Of a DNA stretch of 64,000 nt, positions 34,970 through 43,847 are shown piece by piece. The stretch comes from Actinomadura cremea (lineage in GTDB: Bacteria > Actinomycetota > Actinomycetes > Streptosporangiales > Streptosporangiaceae): the NCBI RefSeq assembly GCF_014648495.1, contig NZ_BMRF01000016.1, positions 124,001 through 188,000 on the forward strand. The letters are read 5' to 3'. The first letter of the stretch is position 1. Each line of letters starts with the position of its first letter. The translations under genes were made by a program, and so were the position numbers. The notes below the pieces were generated by a model. That model made no database searches and was not told the origin of the DNA. It saw only the letters and a program-made list of their open reading frames with translations.

Positions 34970-35767
34970 GTGAAGAGCGTCGAGCCCGAGGTGTACCTCG
35001 TCGCACGGCCGGAGCTGGACTACGAGGAGGTCGCCCGGTACCTGCGGGACGTGGGCGGAGAGAGCTGGCTGGCGCGTCTCGACCGCGGTGAGCTCGACGC
35101 CGAACTGAACGACCCCCAGAACCTCGCCGAGTTCGCGGGACGGCTCTGCTACCGCTCGTGGGAGCCCGGCCTCAACCCCAACGTGACGAAGGTCCGCACC
35201 GACCAGGGGCAGTACCTGGAGAACATCCTCCGCAGCCTGCACGGATCGGTCCTCGAGCACGTCAGCTTCAGCTTCGTCCTGCACAACGTGAGCCGTGTGC
35301 TGACCCATGAACTCGTGCGGCATCGCCCCGGAGTGGCCATCTCGCAGGAGTCGCTGCGGTTCGTCCGGCTTCAGGACATCCCGTTCTGGTTCCCCGAGTG
35401 GGCCCGTGAAGACGCCGAGCTGATGAAGCGCGCCTCCGCCCTGCTCGAGCAGATGGAGGAGTTCCAGGGCTGGATGGCCGGCCACTTCGGCCTCGACGAC
35501 GAGGGCGTGCCCTTCAAGGAGAAGAAGCACAAGACCTCCTTCATGCGGCGCTTCGCGCCGGAGGGCGTCGCCACCGGCCTCGTGTGGACCGCCAACGTCC
35601 GCACGCTGCGGCACACCCTCGAGAACCGCACCGCCCCCGGGGCCGAGGAGGAGATCCGCCTGCTCTTCGGCAAGATCGGCGAGGTCATGCGCAAGGAGGC
35701 GCCCGACCTGTTCGGCGACTACGCCGTCGAGGACGGAGCCTGGGTCCCGCAGTGGCGCAAGGTCTGA
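34970..35767 (+). CDS. thyX: Flavin-dependent thymidylate synthase (ThyX family)
   Basis: A 265-residue enzyme. The signature region 'ELVRHRPGVAISQESLRFVRL' corresponds to the ThyX RHR-x7-S motif, but eight residues lie between RHR and the last Ser. 'HVSFSFVLHNVSRV' and 'TLRHTLENR' are further flavin and substrate regions. ThyX methylates dUMP using FAD and methylenetetrahydrofolate. The GTG at 34970 follows AGGGGG at eight bases. It is a single gene, divergent from the small gene at 34816. Confidence 0.85.
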   Translation: MKSVEPEVYLVARPELDYEEVARYLRDVGGESWLARLDRGELDAELNDPQNLAEFAGRLCYRSWEPGLNPNVTKVRTDQGQYLENILRSLHGSVLEHVSFSFVLHNVSRVLTHELVRHRPGVAISQESLRFVRLQDIPFWFPEWAREDAELMKRASALLEQMEEFQGWMAGHFGLDDEGVPFKEKKHKTSFMRRFAPEGVATGLVWTANVRTLRHTLENRTAPGAEEEIRLLFGKIGEVMRKEAPDLFGDYAVEDGAWVPQWRKV

Positions 35768-35848
35768 GGGCGCGGCCCGTTCGATCGACCTGACGACGGC
35801 GGGCCGGGGGCTGGGCGGCGGGGCCCGGATGGGGGAGGCTTGGGCGGT

Positions 35849-36571
35849 ATGACGGACGTCGAGATTCCCACCGGAACGCGCGACCTGCCCGGATACCTGG
35901 CCGTCCCCGAAGGGGAAGGGCCCTGGCCCGGCGTGGTCGTCCTGTTCGAGGCATTCGGCTCGACCGCGGACATGCGCGCGCAGGCCGACCGCTTCGCCGC
36001 GCACGGATACCTCGCCGTGCTGCCCGACCTGTACGGCGGCGCGCCGTGGCTGCGGTGCGTCACCAAGGCGATGCGGGACATGCGCGCCGGGCGCGGCGCC
36101 GCCTACGACGCGATCGAGGCGACGCGGGCGTGGCTGGCCGGACGCGACGACTGCACCGGCGACATCGGTGTGTGCGGGTTCTGCATGGGCGGGGGCTTCG
36201 CGCTCGTCGCGGCGGCGCGGTACGACTTCCGGGCCGCCGCGGTGAACTACGGCATGCTCCCGCGCCGTCCGGAGGAGGCACTGCGGAACGCGTGCCCGAT
36301 CGTCGCCGGCTACGGCGCCGCCGACCCCACGCTGCGCGGGGCGGCGGGGAAGCTGGAACGGGTGCTGACGGACGCCGGCGTGCCGCACGACGTGAAGGAG
36401 TACCCGGGCACGGGACACGGCTTCCTCACGGAGACCGAGGTCCGGGGCTCGCTCGGCCCCGTCTCGAAGATCGCCTTCGGGATGGGCAAGGGCCGCGAGA
36501 ACGCCGCCGACGGCTGGGACCGCATCTTCACGTTCTTCGACGAGCACGTCCCCAAGAAATCTACAACGTAA
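35849..36571 (+). CDS. Dienelactone hydrolase family protein
   Basis: A 240-residue alpha/beta hydrolase. The nucleophile is Cys in 'GFCMGGGFAL', the Asp lies in 'AGYGAADPTL' and the His in 'GTGHGF', giving the Cys-Asp-His triad of dienelactone hydrolases. The ATG at 35849 is used; a TTG at 35840 nearer to GGGGGAGG cannot be excluded. The substrate may be a lactone in aromatic breakdown, but many relatives have other roles. Confidence 0.85.
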   Translation: MTDVEIPTGTRDLPGYLAVPEGEGPWPGVVVLFEAFGSTADMRAQADRFAAHGYLAVLPDLYGGAPWLRCVTKAMRDMRAGRGAAYDAIEATRAWLAGRDDCTGDIGVCGFCMGGGFALVAAARYDFRAAAVNYGMLPRRPEEALRNACPIVAGYGAADPTLRGAAGKLERVLTDAGVPHDVKEYPGTGHGFLTETEVRGSLGPVSKIAFGMGKGRENAADGWDRIFTFFDEHVPKKSTT

Positions 36572-36596
36572 AGTCCCGCGCGTGCTTCGACGCCCG

Positions 36597-36995
36597 TCAA
36601 GAGCGCAGGACGGCCTGGGTCTGGGTCACCTGGGCGATGCGGCGGCCCGTGCCGTCGTGCAGGTCGGTCTGGACGACGATCGACGTGCGGCCCGCGTGCA
36701 GCGGACGGGACGTGCCGCGCACGCACCCCTCCTTCACCCCGCGGAAGAAGTTCGTCTTCGACTCGAGCGTCGTGGTGGACGCGCCGTCCGGCAGGTTCAG
36801 GAACGCGCACGCGGCGCCGAGGGTGTCGGCGAGGGCCATGAGGGCGCCGCCGTGCAGGACGCCGCCGGCGGTGCAGCGGTCGGGCGCCCAGTCGAGGCGG
36901 CCGGTGACCTCGTCGGGGCCGGCGGTGTCGATCTCGACTCCGAGGGCGCGGGCGAACGGCATGGCGTCGACGAGCCGGTCCGGCGTGAGCGTCAT
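36597..36995 (-). CDS. PaaI-type hotdog thioesterase
   Basis: A 132-residue single hotdog domain. 'GGVLHGGALMALADTLGA' is the PaaI-type active-site loop, with Gly-Gly and Asp. 'TTTLESKTNFFRGVKEG' is the central strand. It probably hydrolyses acyl-CoA or phenylacetyl-CoA-like thioesters. It is convergent with the dienelactone hydrolase gene and divergent from the XRE regulator. Confidence 0.88.
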   Translation of the reverse strand: MTLTPDRLVDAMPFARALGVEIDTAGPDEVTGRLDWAPDRCTAGGVLHGGALMALADTLGAACAFLNLPDGASTTTLESKTNFFRGVKEGCVRGTSRPLHAGRTSIVVQTDLHDGTGRRIAQVTQTQAVLRS

Positions 36996-37092
36996 TGATC
37001 CTCCCGAGGTGATGGACGGGACCAGCTTCGCGATCGGCGGTGTGCGGCGTCCATTACCTCGGACGTCATCGCCGCGGTGACGTGCGCCCGGG

Positions 37093-37098
37093 TAGCGT
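37093..37098 (+). promoter_or_regulatory. -10-like element of the XRE regulator gene
   Basis: TAGCGT ends seven bases before the GTG at 37106, the same hexamer and spacing as at the adenosine deaminase gene. A transcript starting there would be leaderless. Confidence 0.4.
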
Positions 37099-37105
37099 CG
37101 GTGCG

Positions 37106-37906
37106 GTGACGGCGATCTTGAGCGATGTGCGGCCGGTCGGGGAGCAGCTGCGGGCGTGGCGGCAGCGGCGGAGGCTGAGCCAGCTGGAGCTGGCGTCGGA
37201 GGCGGACGTCTCCACGCGGCATCTGAGCTTCGTGGAGACGGGGCGGTCGGCGCCGAGCCGGGAGATGGTGCTGCGGCTGGCCGAGCACCTGGACGTCCCG
37301 CTGCGCGACCGGAACCTGCTGCTGGTGGCGGCCGGGTACGCGCCGGTGTTCGAGGAGACGGCGATCGAGGAGCCGCGGATGGACTCGGTCCGGGCGGCGC
37401 TGAAGCAGGTGCTGCGGGGGCACGAGCCGTTCCCGGCGGTGGTCGTGGACCGGTTCTGGAACCTGATCGACGCCAACGGCGCGGCGGCGCTGTTCACGGA
37501 GGGCGCGCCGCCGGAGCTGCTGGAGCCGCCGCTGAACGTGCTGCGGCTGAGCATGCATCCGGACGGGATGGCGAAGAACATCCTGAACCTGGCGGAGTGG
37601 CGCGCCCACATGATCGACCGGGTCCGGCGGCACGTGCGGCTGACGGCGGACGCCTCGCTGACGCAGCTGTACCGTGAGCTGCGGGACTTCCCGGGAGACG
37701 TCGGCGAGGCGATCGCGCCGCCCGCGGGCCACGAGGTGTTCGTCCCGCTGCGGATCCGGCAGGGCGGGCGGGACCTGTCGTTCTTCAGCACGATCGCGAC
37801 GTTCGGGACACCGGTCGACATCACGGTCGCAGAACTGGCGATCGAGTCTTTCTACCCGGCGGACGCGGCGACGAGCGACTTCCTGCGGGAACGCGCCGGC
37901 TGGTGA
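37106..37906 (+). CDS. XRE family regulator with MmyB-like ligand domain
   Basis: A 266-residue regulator. The N-terminal HTH is 'RLSQLELASEADVSTRHLSFVETGRSAPS', and the C-terminal MmyB-like domain includes 'VVVDRFWNLIDANGAAALF' and 'PADAATSDFLRERAGW'. MmyB-type domains in actinomycetes are proposed to bind fatty acids. The GTG at 37106 gives the family-typical opening and appears leaderless. Divergent from the thioesterase gene, which could be its target. Confidence 0.88.
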   Translation: MTAILSDVRPVGEQLRAWRQRRRLSQLELASEADVSTRHLSFVETGRSAPSREMVLRLAEHLDVPLRDRNLLLVAAGYAPVFEETAIEEPRMDSVRAALKQVLRGHEPFPAVVVDRFWNLIDANGAAALFTEGAPPELLEPPLNVLRLSMHPDGMAKNILNLAEWRAHMIDRVRRHVRLTADASLTQLYRELRDFPGDVGEAIAPPAGHEVFVPLRIRQGGRDLSFFSTIATFGTPVDITVAELAIESFYPADAATSDFLRERAGW

Positions 37907-38013
37907 CGGGTGCGCCCTCTTGCGGCGGGAGTGGCGGGACCGACAAGGTGGGACCACTCCCTGACGGACGAGCCGCCCGGCCGCCGATACCGGCCGGGAG
38001 AGGGGAACGACCC

Positions 38014-38733
38014 ATGTCAGAGCCCATCCCGGGTGGATCGGCGCCGCTGATCGGCGTCACCGCCTGCCAGGAGCCGGCGCGCTGGGGCATGTGGGTGCGG
38101 GAGGCGGCGCTGCTGCCGGTCTCGTACGTGCGGTCGGTGGAGCGGGCGGGCGGTGTGCCGGTGCTGCTCCCGCCGATGGCGTCGCTGCGGGGGGTGGGGA
38201 CGCTGGTCGGACGGCTGGACGGCATCCTTCTCGCGGGCGGCGCCGACGTGGACCCGGAGTTGTACGGGGCGGAGCGGCACGCCGAGACGGATCCGCCGCA
38301 GCCGCAGCGGGACCGGTTCGAGCTCGCGCTGGCCCGGGCGGTGGTGGACGCGGACGTCCCGTTCCTGGCGATCGGCCGCGGCATGCAGGTGCTGAACGTC
38401 GCGCGGGGCGGGACGCTCGTCCAGCACCTGCCGGAGGCGGTCGGGCACGAGCGGCACGCGCCGGACCCGGGGAGGATGGGCCCCCACCCGGTGCGCATCT
38501 CGCCGAGCAGCGTGATCGGGAAGGTGCTCGGCGAGTCCGCCGACGTGCCGGCGCTGCACCATCAGGCGGTGGGGCGGCTCGGGAAGGGGCTGGCGGCGGT
38601 GGCGTGGGCGGAGGACCAGGTCGTCGAGGCCGCGGAGCTGCAGGGGCACCGGTTCGGGCTGGCCGTGCAGTGGCATCCCGAGGAGGGGACGGACGGGCGG
38701 CTGTTCGAGGCGCTGGTGTCGGCGGCCGGGTAG
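38014..38733 (+). CDS. Class I glutamine amidotransferase-like protein (PuuD family) lacking the catalytic Cys
   Basis: A 239-residue protein of the gamma-glutamyl-GABA hydrolase family. 'ILLAGGADVDPELYG', 'ERHAPDP', 'ALHHQAVGRLGKGL' and the terminal 'LAVQWHPEEG' are intact. The nucleophile elbow reads FLAIGRGMQVLNV where the family has ICRGMQ, so Cys is replaced by Gly (codon GGC). It is therefore unlikely to hydrolyse glutamyl amides and may bind such compounds or be decaying. GGGAGAGGGG precedes the ATG at 38014. Confidence 0.8.
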   Translation: MSEPIPGGSAPLIGVTACQEPARWGMWVREAALLPVSYVRSVERAGGVPVLLPPMASLRGVGTLVGRLDGILLAGGADVDPELYGAERHAETDPPQPQRDRFELALARAVVDADVPFLAIGRGMQVLNVARGGTLVQHLPEAVGHERHAPDPGRMGPHPVRISPSSVIGKVLGESADVPALHHQAVGRLGKGLAAVAWAEDQVVEAAELQGHRFGLAVQWHPEEGTDGRLFEALVSAAG

Positions 38734-38802
38734 CGGTTGGCGCTCCGGCGGTGGGGGAAGACGAACCGGTAGATTCCGTCGCATTCCCCCGGAGGTCGAC
38801 GC

Positions 38803-39747
38803 ATGCCGCTGCACCCGCAGACCGTGAGCTTCCTGCGGACGCTCGCGTCCTGGACGGCGGTGCCGCCGGACGCGGGAGAGCCCACGATCGAGGAGATGCG
38901 GGAACAGGTCGGTGCGGTGTTCCCCTTCGAGCGCCGCGACCTGCCGGTCGTGGACGACCTGGTCGTGCGGGGCCCGGGCGGTCCCGTGCCGGTGCGGCTG
39001 TACCGCCCGGTGGCGGCGGGCCGGCTGCCCGCGGTGGTGTACCTGCACGGCGGCGGCTGGGTGCTCGGCGGCGTCGAGAACGTGGACGGGATGTGCCGCG
39101 ACCTCGCGGCGGACGCGGGCTGCGCGGTGCTGAGCGTCGGGTACCGGCTGGCGCCCGAGCATCCGTTCCCGGCGGCGGTGGACGACGCGTGGGCCGTCGT
39201 CGCGGCGGCCGTCCGGCGGCCGGAGCGGTACGGGATCCGGCCGGGGGCGGTGGCGGTGGCCGGGGACAGCGCGGGCGGGAACCTCGCCGCGGCGGTCGCG
39301 CTGCTGGCCCGCGACCGGGGCGTCCCGCTGGCGCACCAGCTGCTGGTCTACCCGGTGACCGACACGGCGCGGGACGCGCCGAGCTGGCGGGAGTACGGCG
39401 CCGGGTACGGGCTCGACGCCGCCACGCTGGCGCGCTTCATGGACCTGTACCGCGGCGGGGCCGACCCGCGCGATCCCCGGCTGGCGCCGCTGCGGGCGCC
39501 CGACCTGCGCGGGGTCGCGCCCGCCACGGTGATCACGGCGGAGTGCGACATCCTGCGGGACGAGGGGGAGGCGTACGCGCGGCGCCTCGCGGAGTCGGGG
39601 GTGCCGGTGGAGCTGCGCCGCTACGACGGCGTGGTGCACTCGTTCTTCCTGCTGCCGGACATGTTCGACGCCGGTGCCGAGGCGGTGGCGTACGCCGTGG
39701 CACGATTGCGAACGGCATTCGGTGAGCGCGAGCGGGAGGCGTCATGA
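38803..39747 (+). CDS. Alpha/beta hydrolase, hormone-sensitive lipase family esterase
   Basis: A 314-residue esterase. The oxyanion motif is '[11 protein letters not shown]', the nucleophile '[13 protein letters not shown]', the Asp in '[11 protein letters not shown]' and the His in '[12 protein letters not shown]'. It probably hydrolyses short acyl esters. GGAGG precedes the ATG at 38803. Its stop overlaps the next start (ATGA), linking it to an enoyl-CoA hydratase. Confidence 0.9.
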   Translation: MPLHPQTVSFLRTLASWTAVPPDAGEPTIEEMREQVGAVFPFERRDLPVVDDLVVRGPGGPVPVRLYRPVAAGRLPAVVYLHGGGWVLGGVENVDGMCRDLAADAGCAVLSVGYRLAPEHPFPAAVDDAWAVVAAAVRRPERYGIRPGAVAVAGDSAGGNLAAAVALLARDRGVPLAHQLLVYPVTDTARDAPSWREYGAGYGLDAATLARFMDLYRGGADPRDPRLAPLRAPDLRGVAPATVITAECDILRDEGEAYARRLAESGVPVELRRYDGVVHSFFLLPDMFDAGAEAVAYAVARLRTAFGEREREAS

Positions 39748-40538
39748 GCGACCGGTACGGGGCGTACGAGCGGCTGCGGATCGACTGGGCGGCGCCGGGG
39801 GTGCTGCGGGTGACGCTGAGCACGCCGGGACGGCTGAACGCGGTCGACAGGGCGGGGCACGGGGAGCTCGCGGAGATCTGGCGGGACGCGGACGCCGACG
39901 ACGAGGTGCGCGCGATCGTGGTGCGGGGGGAGGGCGAGGCGTTCTCGGCGGGCGGCGACCTGTCCATGATCGAGGAGATGATGGGCGACCACGCGGCGCG
40001 CCGCCGGATCATGCGCGAGGCCCGCGACATCGTGATGAACGTGGTCGACTGCGCGAAGCCGGTGGTCAGCGCGATCCAGGGCCCGGCGGTCGGGGCGGGG
40101 CTGGCGGTCGCGCTGCTGGCGGACGTGTCGGTCGCGGGCCGCTCGGCCAAGATCATCGACGGGCACACCCGGCTGGGCGTCGCGGCCGGCGACCACGCGG
40201 CGATCGTCTGGCCGCTGCTGTGCGGGATGGCGAAGGCCAAGTACTACCTGCTGCTCAACGACGTCCTCACCGGCGAGGAGGCCGAGCGGATCGGCCTGGT
40301 GTCGCTGTGCGTGGACGACGCCGAGGTGCACGACCGCGCGCTGGAGATCGCCGGCCGGCTGGCCGCCGGGCCCGCCGAGGCGATCCAGTTCACCAAGCAC
40401 GCGCTCAACAACTGGCTGCGCATGGCGGGGCCGACGTTCGACGCCTCCCTGGCGATGGAGTTCTTCGGGTTCACCGGCCCGGACGTGCGCGAGGGCGTGG
40501 CGGCGCTCCGCGAGAAGCGCCCGCCGGAGTTCGGCTGA
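39744..40538 (+). CDS. Enoyl-CoA hydratase/isomerase family protein
   Basis: A 264-residue crotonase-fold protein. '[16 protein letters not shown]' is the oxyanion/CoA loop and '[22 protein letters not shown]' the second. At the usual catalytic Glu positions the sequence reads '[20 protein letters not shown]', so the exact reaction is unclear. It is translationally coupled to the upstream esterase. Its stop codon lies within an inverted repeat shared with the convergent gene. Confidence 0.87.
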   Translation: MSDRYGAYERLRIDWAAPGVLRVTLSTPGRLNAVDRAGHGELAEIWRDADADDEVRAIVVRGEGEAFSAGGDLSMIEEMMGDHAARRRIMREARDIVMNVVDCAKPVVSAIQGPAVGAGLAVALLADVSVAGRSAKIIDGHTRLGVAAGDHAAIVWPLLCGMAKAKYYLLLNDVLTGEEAERIGLVSLCVDDAEVHDRALEIAGRLAAGPAEAIQFTKHALNNWLRMAGPTFDASLAMEFFGFTGPDVREGVAALREKRPPEFG

Positions 40539-40565
40539 TCCGGGACCGGACCGGGGTCAGCCGAA
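40530..40565. terminator. Bidirectional terminator containing both stop codons
   Basis: TTCGGCTGA (40530-40538) and TCAGCCGAA (40557-40565) are perfect 9-bp arms; inner CCGG/CCGG extends the stem. Each arm encodes the final Phe-Gly-stop of one of two convergent genes. Confidence 0.65.
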
Positions 40566-40991
40566 GCGCCTGGCGAGCGCCTCCAGACCGGTCGAGTAGA
40601 TGCCGCGCTCCAGCGTCCTGCCCATGGCCAGCTCGTCGGCGGCGTCGGCGGAGAAGTCCGCCGACCACTCCACGAACGACCGGCCGGTGCCGGTGACGGG
40701 GGTGACCCGCAGCCGGCCGCGCACGTCCCGCACCGGCAGCGGGCACTCCAGGATCTCGTACCGGTAGGCGCGGCCCTCGTCGTCGAGGGCGGTGAGCCGC
40801 TCGCGGAACACCGAGTCGCCGGGGCCGATGAGGCGGCGGACGCAGCCGATCCGGTCGGCGGGCCCGCCGTCCTCGATGACCCCGGTCTCCACGCCCGGCA
40901 TCCACTCGGCGACGTTCGCGAAGTCGCGCAGGTAGGACCACACCTCGTCGGCGGGGGCGTTGAGCACGGTGCTGGCGTACGACCTGGGCAT
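40557..40991 (-). CDS. SRPBCC (polyketide cyclase/START-like) family protein
   Basis: A 144-residue helix-grip protein. 'STVLNAPADEVWSYLRDFANVAEWMPGV' is the usual opening, with 'GCVRRL' and 'YEILECPLPVRDVRGRLRV' forming the sheet. It binds a hydrophobic ligand; the family includes cyclases and transport proteins. GAGGAGACC precedes the ATG at 40991. It follows the acyl-CoA dehydrogenase gene in the same direction after an 86-base gap. Confidence 0.85.
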   Translation of the reverse strand: MPRSYASTVLNAPADEVWSYLRDFANVAEWMPGVETGVIEDGGPADRIGCVRRLIGPGDSVFRERLTALDDEGRAYRYEILECPLPVRDVRGRLRVTPVTGTGRSFVEWSADFSADAADELAMGRTLERGIYSTGLEALARRFG

Positions 40992-41077
40992 CGCGGGTCT
41001 CCTCGGCGATGAGGGCGGTGGGGCCCTCATGCTCGCCCCGCCGGTGTGATCTCGGCAACACCCGGCGGGGCGGAGCC

Positions 41078-42259
41078 TCAGTACGAGCGCGGCAGCCCCA
41101 GCTCGTGCTGGGCGATGTGGGCCAGGACGAGCTCCTCGGCGACGGGGATGTTCTTGGCGATGCGGGCGTCGCGGAACATCCGGGCGACCGGGTACTCCAG
41201 CGAGTACGCCATCCCGCCGTGCGTCTGGAACGCGCGGTCGGCCGCCTGCCACGCCGCGTCCGCCGCGGTGAGCTTGGCGATGTTGGCCTCCGAGCCGCAC
41301 GGCCGCCCGCGGTCCCACAGCCAGGCCGCCTTGTAGGTCATCAGCCGGGCCAGCTCCACCTGGGCCTTGATGCGGGCGAGGGGGAACGCGATGCCCTGGT
41401 GCGCGCCGATCGGCTGCCCGAACGGCGCGCGGTCGCGCGCGTAGTCGCAGGCGATCCGCAGGACCAGCTCGCCGGAGCCGACGCCGCCGGCCGCCGCGAG
41501 GATGCGCTCGGGGTTGAGGATGTCCCACAGGACGGCGAACCCCTGGTCGGGCTCGCCCAGGACCCGGTCGGCCGGCACGCGCACGCCGTCCAGGAACACC
41601 ATGCTGGACGCGACGGTGTTGGTGCCGAGCTTCGGGATCGGCCGGTACGTCAGGGTGCCCGCCTCGACGGCCTCCTTGACGTCCACGAGCAGGACGGTGA
41701 AGCCCGCGGTGCGGGGACGCGCCTCGGCGGCCGGGATCGTCCGGGTGACCAGGACGAGGAAGTTGGCGCGCTCCATCCCGGAGATCCAGATCTTCTGGCC
41801 GCTCACCACGTAGGCGTCGCCGTCGCGGCGGGCCTGCGTGGTGATGTTCATCGCGTTGCTGCCCGCGTCGGGCTCGGTGACGGCGAAGCAGGTCTCCAGC
41901 TCGCCCGCGGCGATGCGGGGGAGGAACCCGGCGCGCTGCGCGTCCGTCCCGTGGCGGGCGATGGTCAGCCCGCCGAACGCCGGGGTGAGCAGGTACATGA
42001 AGGACGCGGCGCCGCCCGCGCCGCCCTCGGCCAGCGACTCCAGCGCGACCGCGAGCTCGAGGAGGCCCTGCCCGGCGCCGCCGTGCTCCTCGGGGATCGC
42101 CAGGCTGTGCCAGCCGCCCGCGACCAGCTCCCGCCACACCTCCTCGGGCCACCGCTTCTCGGCGTCGCAGCGGCTCCAGTACTCCTGGTCGTACTTCCCG
42201 GCGATCGCCCGCACGCCGTCGCGCACGGCGATCGCGCTCTCCGGAAGGTCGAAGTCCAT
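41078..42259 (-). CDS. Acyl-CoA dehydrogenase
   Basis: A 393-residue FadE-type flavoenzyme. Visible are 'CFAVTEPDAGSNAMNITTQA', 'YVVSGQKIWISGM', 'RAPFGQPIGAHQGIAFPLARIKAQVELARLM' and 'QTHGGMAYSLEYPVARMFRDARI'. The C-terminus ends near the usual point without the common 'GTSEIQ' pattern ('IAKNIPVAEELVLAHIAQ'), so the catalytic Glu may lie elsewhere, as in the isovaleryl or long-chain groups. GAGGAG precedes the ATG at 42259. It is divergent from the aldehyde dehydrogenase gene. Confidence 0.9.
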   Translation of the reverse strand: MDFDLPESAIAVRDGVRAIAGKYDQEYWSRCDAEKRWPEEVWRELVAGGWHSLAIPEEHGGAGQGLLELAVALESLAEGGAGGAASFMYLLTPAFGGLTIARHGTDAQRAGFLPRIAAGELETCFAVTEPDAGSNAMNITTQARRDGDAYVVSGQKIWISGMERANFLVLVTRTIPAAEARPRTAGFTVLLVDVKEAVEAGTLTYRPIPKLGTNTVASSMVFLDGVRVPADRVLGEPDQGFAVLWDILNPERILAAAGGVGSGELVLRIACDYARDRAPFGQPIGAHQGIAFPLARIKAQVELARLMTYKAAWLWDRGRPCGSEANIAKLTAADAAWQAADRAFQTHGGMAYSLEYPVARMFRDARIAKNIPVAEELVLAHIAQHELGLPRSY

Positions 42260-42298
42260 GCAGTTCTCCTCGGCGTCCGAATCAGGGCACCACCGTAA

Positions 42299-42327
42299 CC
42301 GATGCGGTAAGTGGTCACTGACATCGG
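42299..42327. promoter_or_regulatory. Inverted repeat between divergent fadE and aldehyde dehydrogenase genes
   Basis: CCGATG (42299-42304) and CATCGG (42322-42327) flank 17 bases that include AGTG-GT-CACT. The position, 40 bases from one start and 72 from the other, fits an operator for a shared regulator. Confidence 0.35.
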
Positions 42328-42398
42328 GTCGGCGGCCATTGAACCGCCCCCTCCCGGGTAGGCGGGACGCGACGACCGGCGACGACGGGGAGGTTCGG

Positions 42399-43829
42399 AT
42401 GCGCGCGGGGGACGGCTGGACGCTGGCGGGCGGGCGGTGGGGCGGCGGCACCGGGGACGAGACCTTCACGGTGACCGACCCGGCGACCGGGGAGCCGGTG
42501 GGGGAGGCGCCCGTCTGCTCCGCCGCCGACGTGGAGGACGCCGTGGACGCCGCGTCCGCCGCCGCGCCCGGCTGGGCCGCCGTCCCGGCCGCCGAACGGG
42601 GCGCCGCGCTGCGCGCCGCCGCGGACGCCGTCGAGGAGCGGGCCGACGAGCTGGCCGCGCTCGTCACCTCGGAGATGGGCAAGCCCGCCGACGACTCCCG
42701 CGGCGGGGTCGAGGCCGGGATCGGGACCCTCCGGCAGTACGCCGAGCTGGGCCCGCTGCACGGCGGCCGCAGCCTGCAGGGCGGCCGGACGGCCGCCGAT
42801 CTCATGGTCCGCGAGCCGCGCGGCGTCGTCACGGTGATCACCCCCTGGAACGACCCGGTGGCGATCGCCTGCGGGCTGATCGGCGCCGCGGTCGTCACGG
42901 GCAACACGGTGGTGCACAAGCCGTCCGAGCGGACCCCGCACACCGGCGCGCTGCTCGCCGAACTGCTCGCCGGACGCCTCCCGGACGGCGTCCTCAACCT
43001 GGTCACCGGCGACGGCGGCACCGGCGACCTCCTTGCCGCGCACCCGCGTCCGGACGTCGTCGCGCACGTCGGTTCCACCCGCGCCGGCCGCCGCATCGCC
43101 GAGCTGGCCGCCCGCAACGGCGCGAAGGCGCTGCTGGAGAACGGCGGCACCGACCCGCTCATCGTCGACGCGGGCGTCGACCCCCGCTGGGCCGCCGGGC
43201 AGGCCGCGCTCGGCTGCTTCGCGAACGCCGGGCAGATCTGCACGTCCGTCGAACGCGTCTACGTGCACGACTCCGTGCACGCCGGCTTCCTCGAGGCGCT
43301 CGCCGAACGCGCCCGCCGCACGCGGACGGGCTCGGGCTTCGACCCGGCCACCGAACTCGGGCCGCTGGTGGACGAAAGGCACCGCGCCCGGGTGCACGAG
43401 CACGTCGAGAAGGCCGTGGCCGACGGCGCCCGCCTCCTCGCCGGCGGCGAGATCCCGGCCGGGCCCGGAGCCTTCTACCCGGCGACCGTCCTGGACGGCT
43501 GCACCGACGCCATGGCGATCATGACCGAGGAGACGTTCGGGCCCGTCGCGCCCGTCCGCGCCGTCGCGTCCTTCGACGCGGCCCTCGACGCCGCGCGCCG
43601 CGCCCGGCACGGCCTCGCGGCGACCGTCCTCACCCGCGACATGGCGCACGCCCGCCGGGCCTGGCGGGAACTGCCCGTCGGGACCGTCAAGGTCAACGCC
43701 GTGTTCGGCGGCGCCCCCGGAGGCGCCGCCACTCCGCGCGGCGCCTCCGGGGAGGGCTTCGGGTACGGGCCCGAGCTGCTCGACGAGATGACGGCGGTCA
43801 AGGTCGTCCACATCGAGACCGCGCCCTGA
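42399..43829 (+). CDS. Aldehyde dehydrogenase family protein
   Basis: A 476-residue NAD(P)-dependent dehydrogenase. 'VVTVITPWNDPVAIACG' and 'VVHKPSERTP' bind the cofactor, 'HVGSTRAGRRIAE' follows, and the catalytic Cys is in 'NAGQICTSVERV'. The general-base region reads 'LLENGGTDPLIV' where most have 'LELGGKNP', keeping the Glu. It resembles succinate-semialdehyde or related aldehyde dehydrogenases. GGGGAGG precedes the ATG at 42399. Confidence 0.9.
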   Translation: MRAGDGWTLAGGRWGGGTGDETFTVTDPATGEPVGEAPVCSAADVEDAVDAASAAAPGWAAVPAAERGAALRAAADAVEERADELAALVTSEMGKPADDSRGGVEAGIGTLRQYAELGPLHGGRSLQGGRTAADLMVREPRGVVTVITPWNDPVAIACGLIGAAVVTGNTVVHKPSERTPHTGALLAELLAGRLPDGVLNLVTGDGGTGDLLAAHPRPDVVAHVGSTRAGRRIAELAARNGAKALLENGGTDPLIVDAGVDPRWAAGQAALGCFANAGQICTSVERVYVHDSVHAGFLEALAERARRTRTGSGFDPATELGPLVDERHRARVHEHVEKAVADGARLLAGGEIPAGPGAFYPATVLDGCTDAMAIMTEETFGPVAPVRAVASFDAALDAARRARHGLAATVLTRDMAHARRAWRELPVGTVKVNAVFGGAPGGAATPRGASGEGFGYGPELLDEMTAVKVVHIETAP

Positions 43830-43847
43830 CGCCCCCGCCCGGGACGC

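Noticed and set aside
32343-34973. An 876-codon plus-strand frame
   Set aside because: It is antisense to the molybdopterin oxidoreductase and has no domain; it is a codon-bias artefact.
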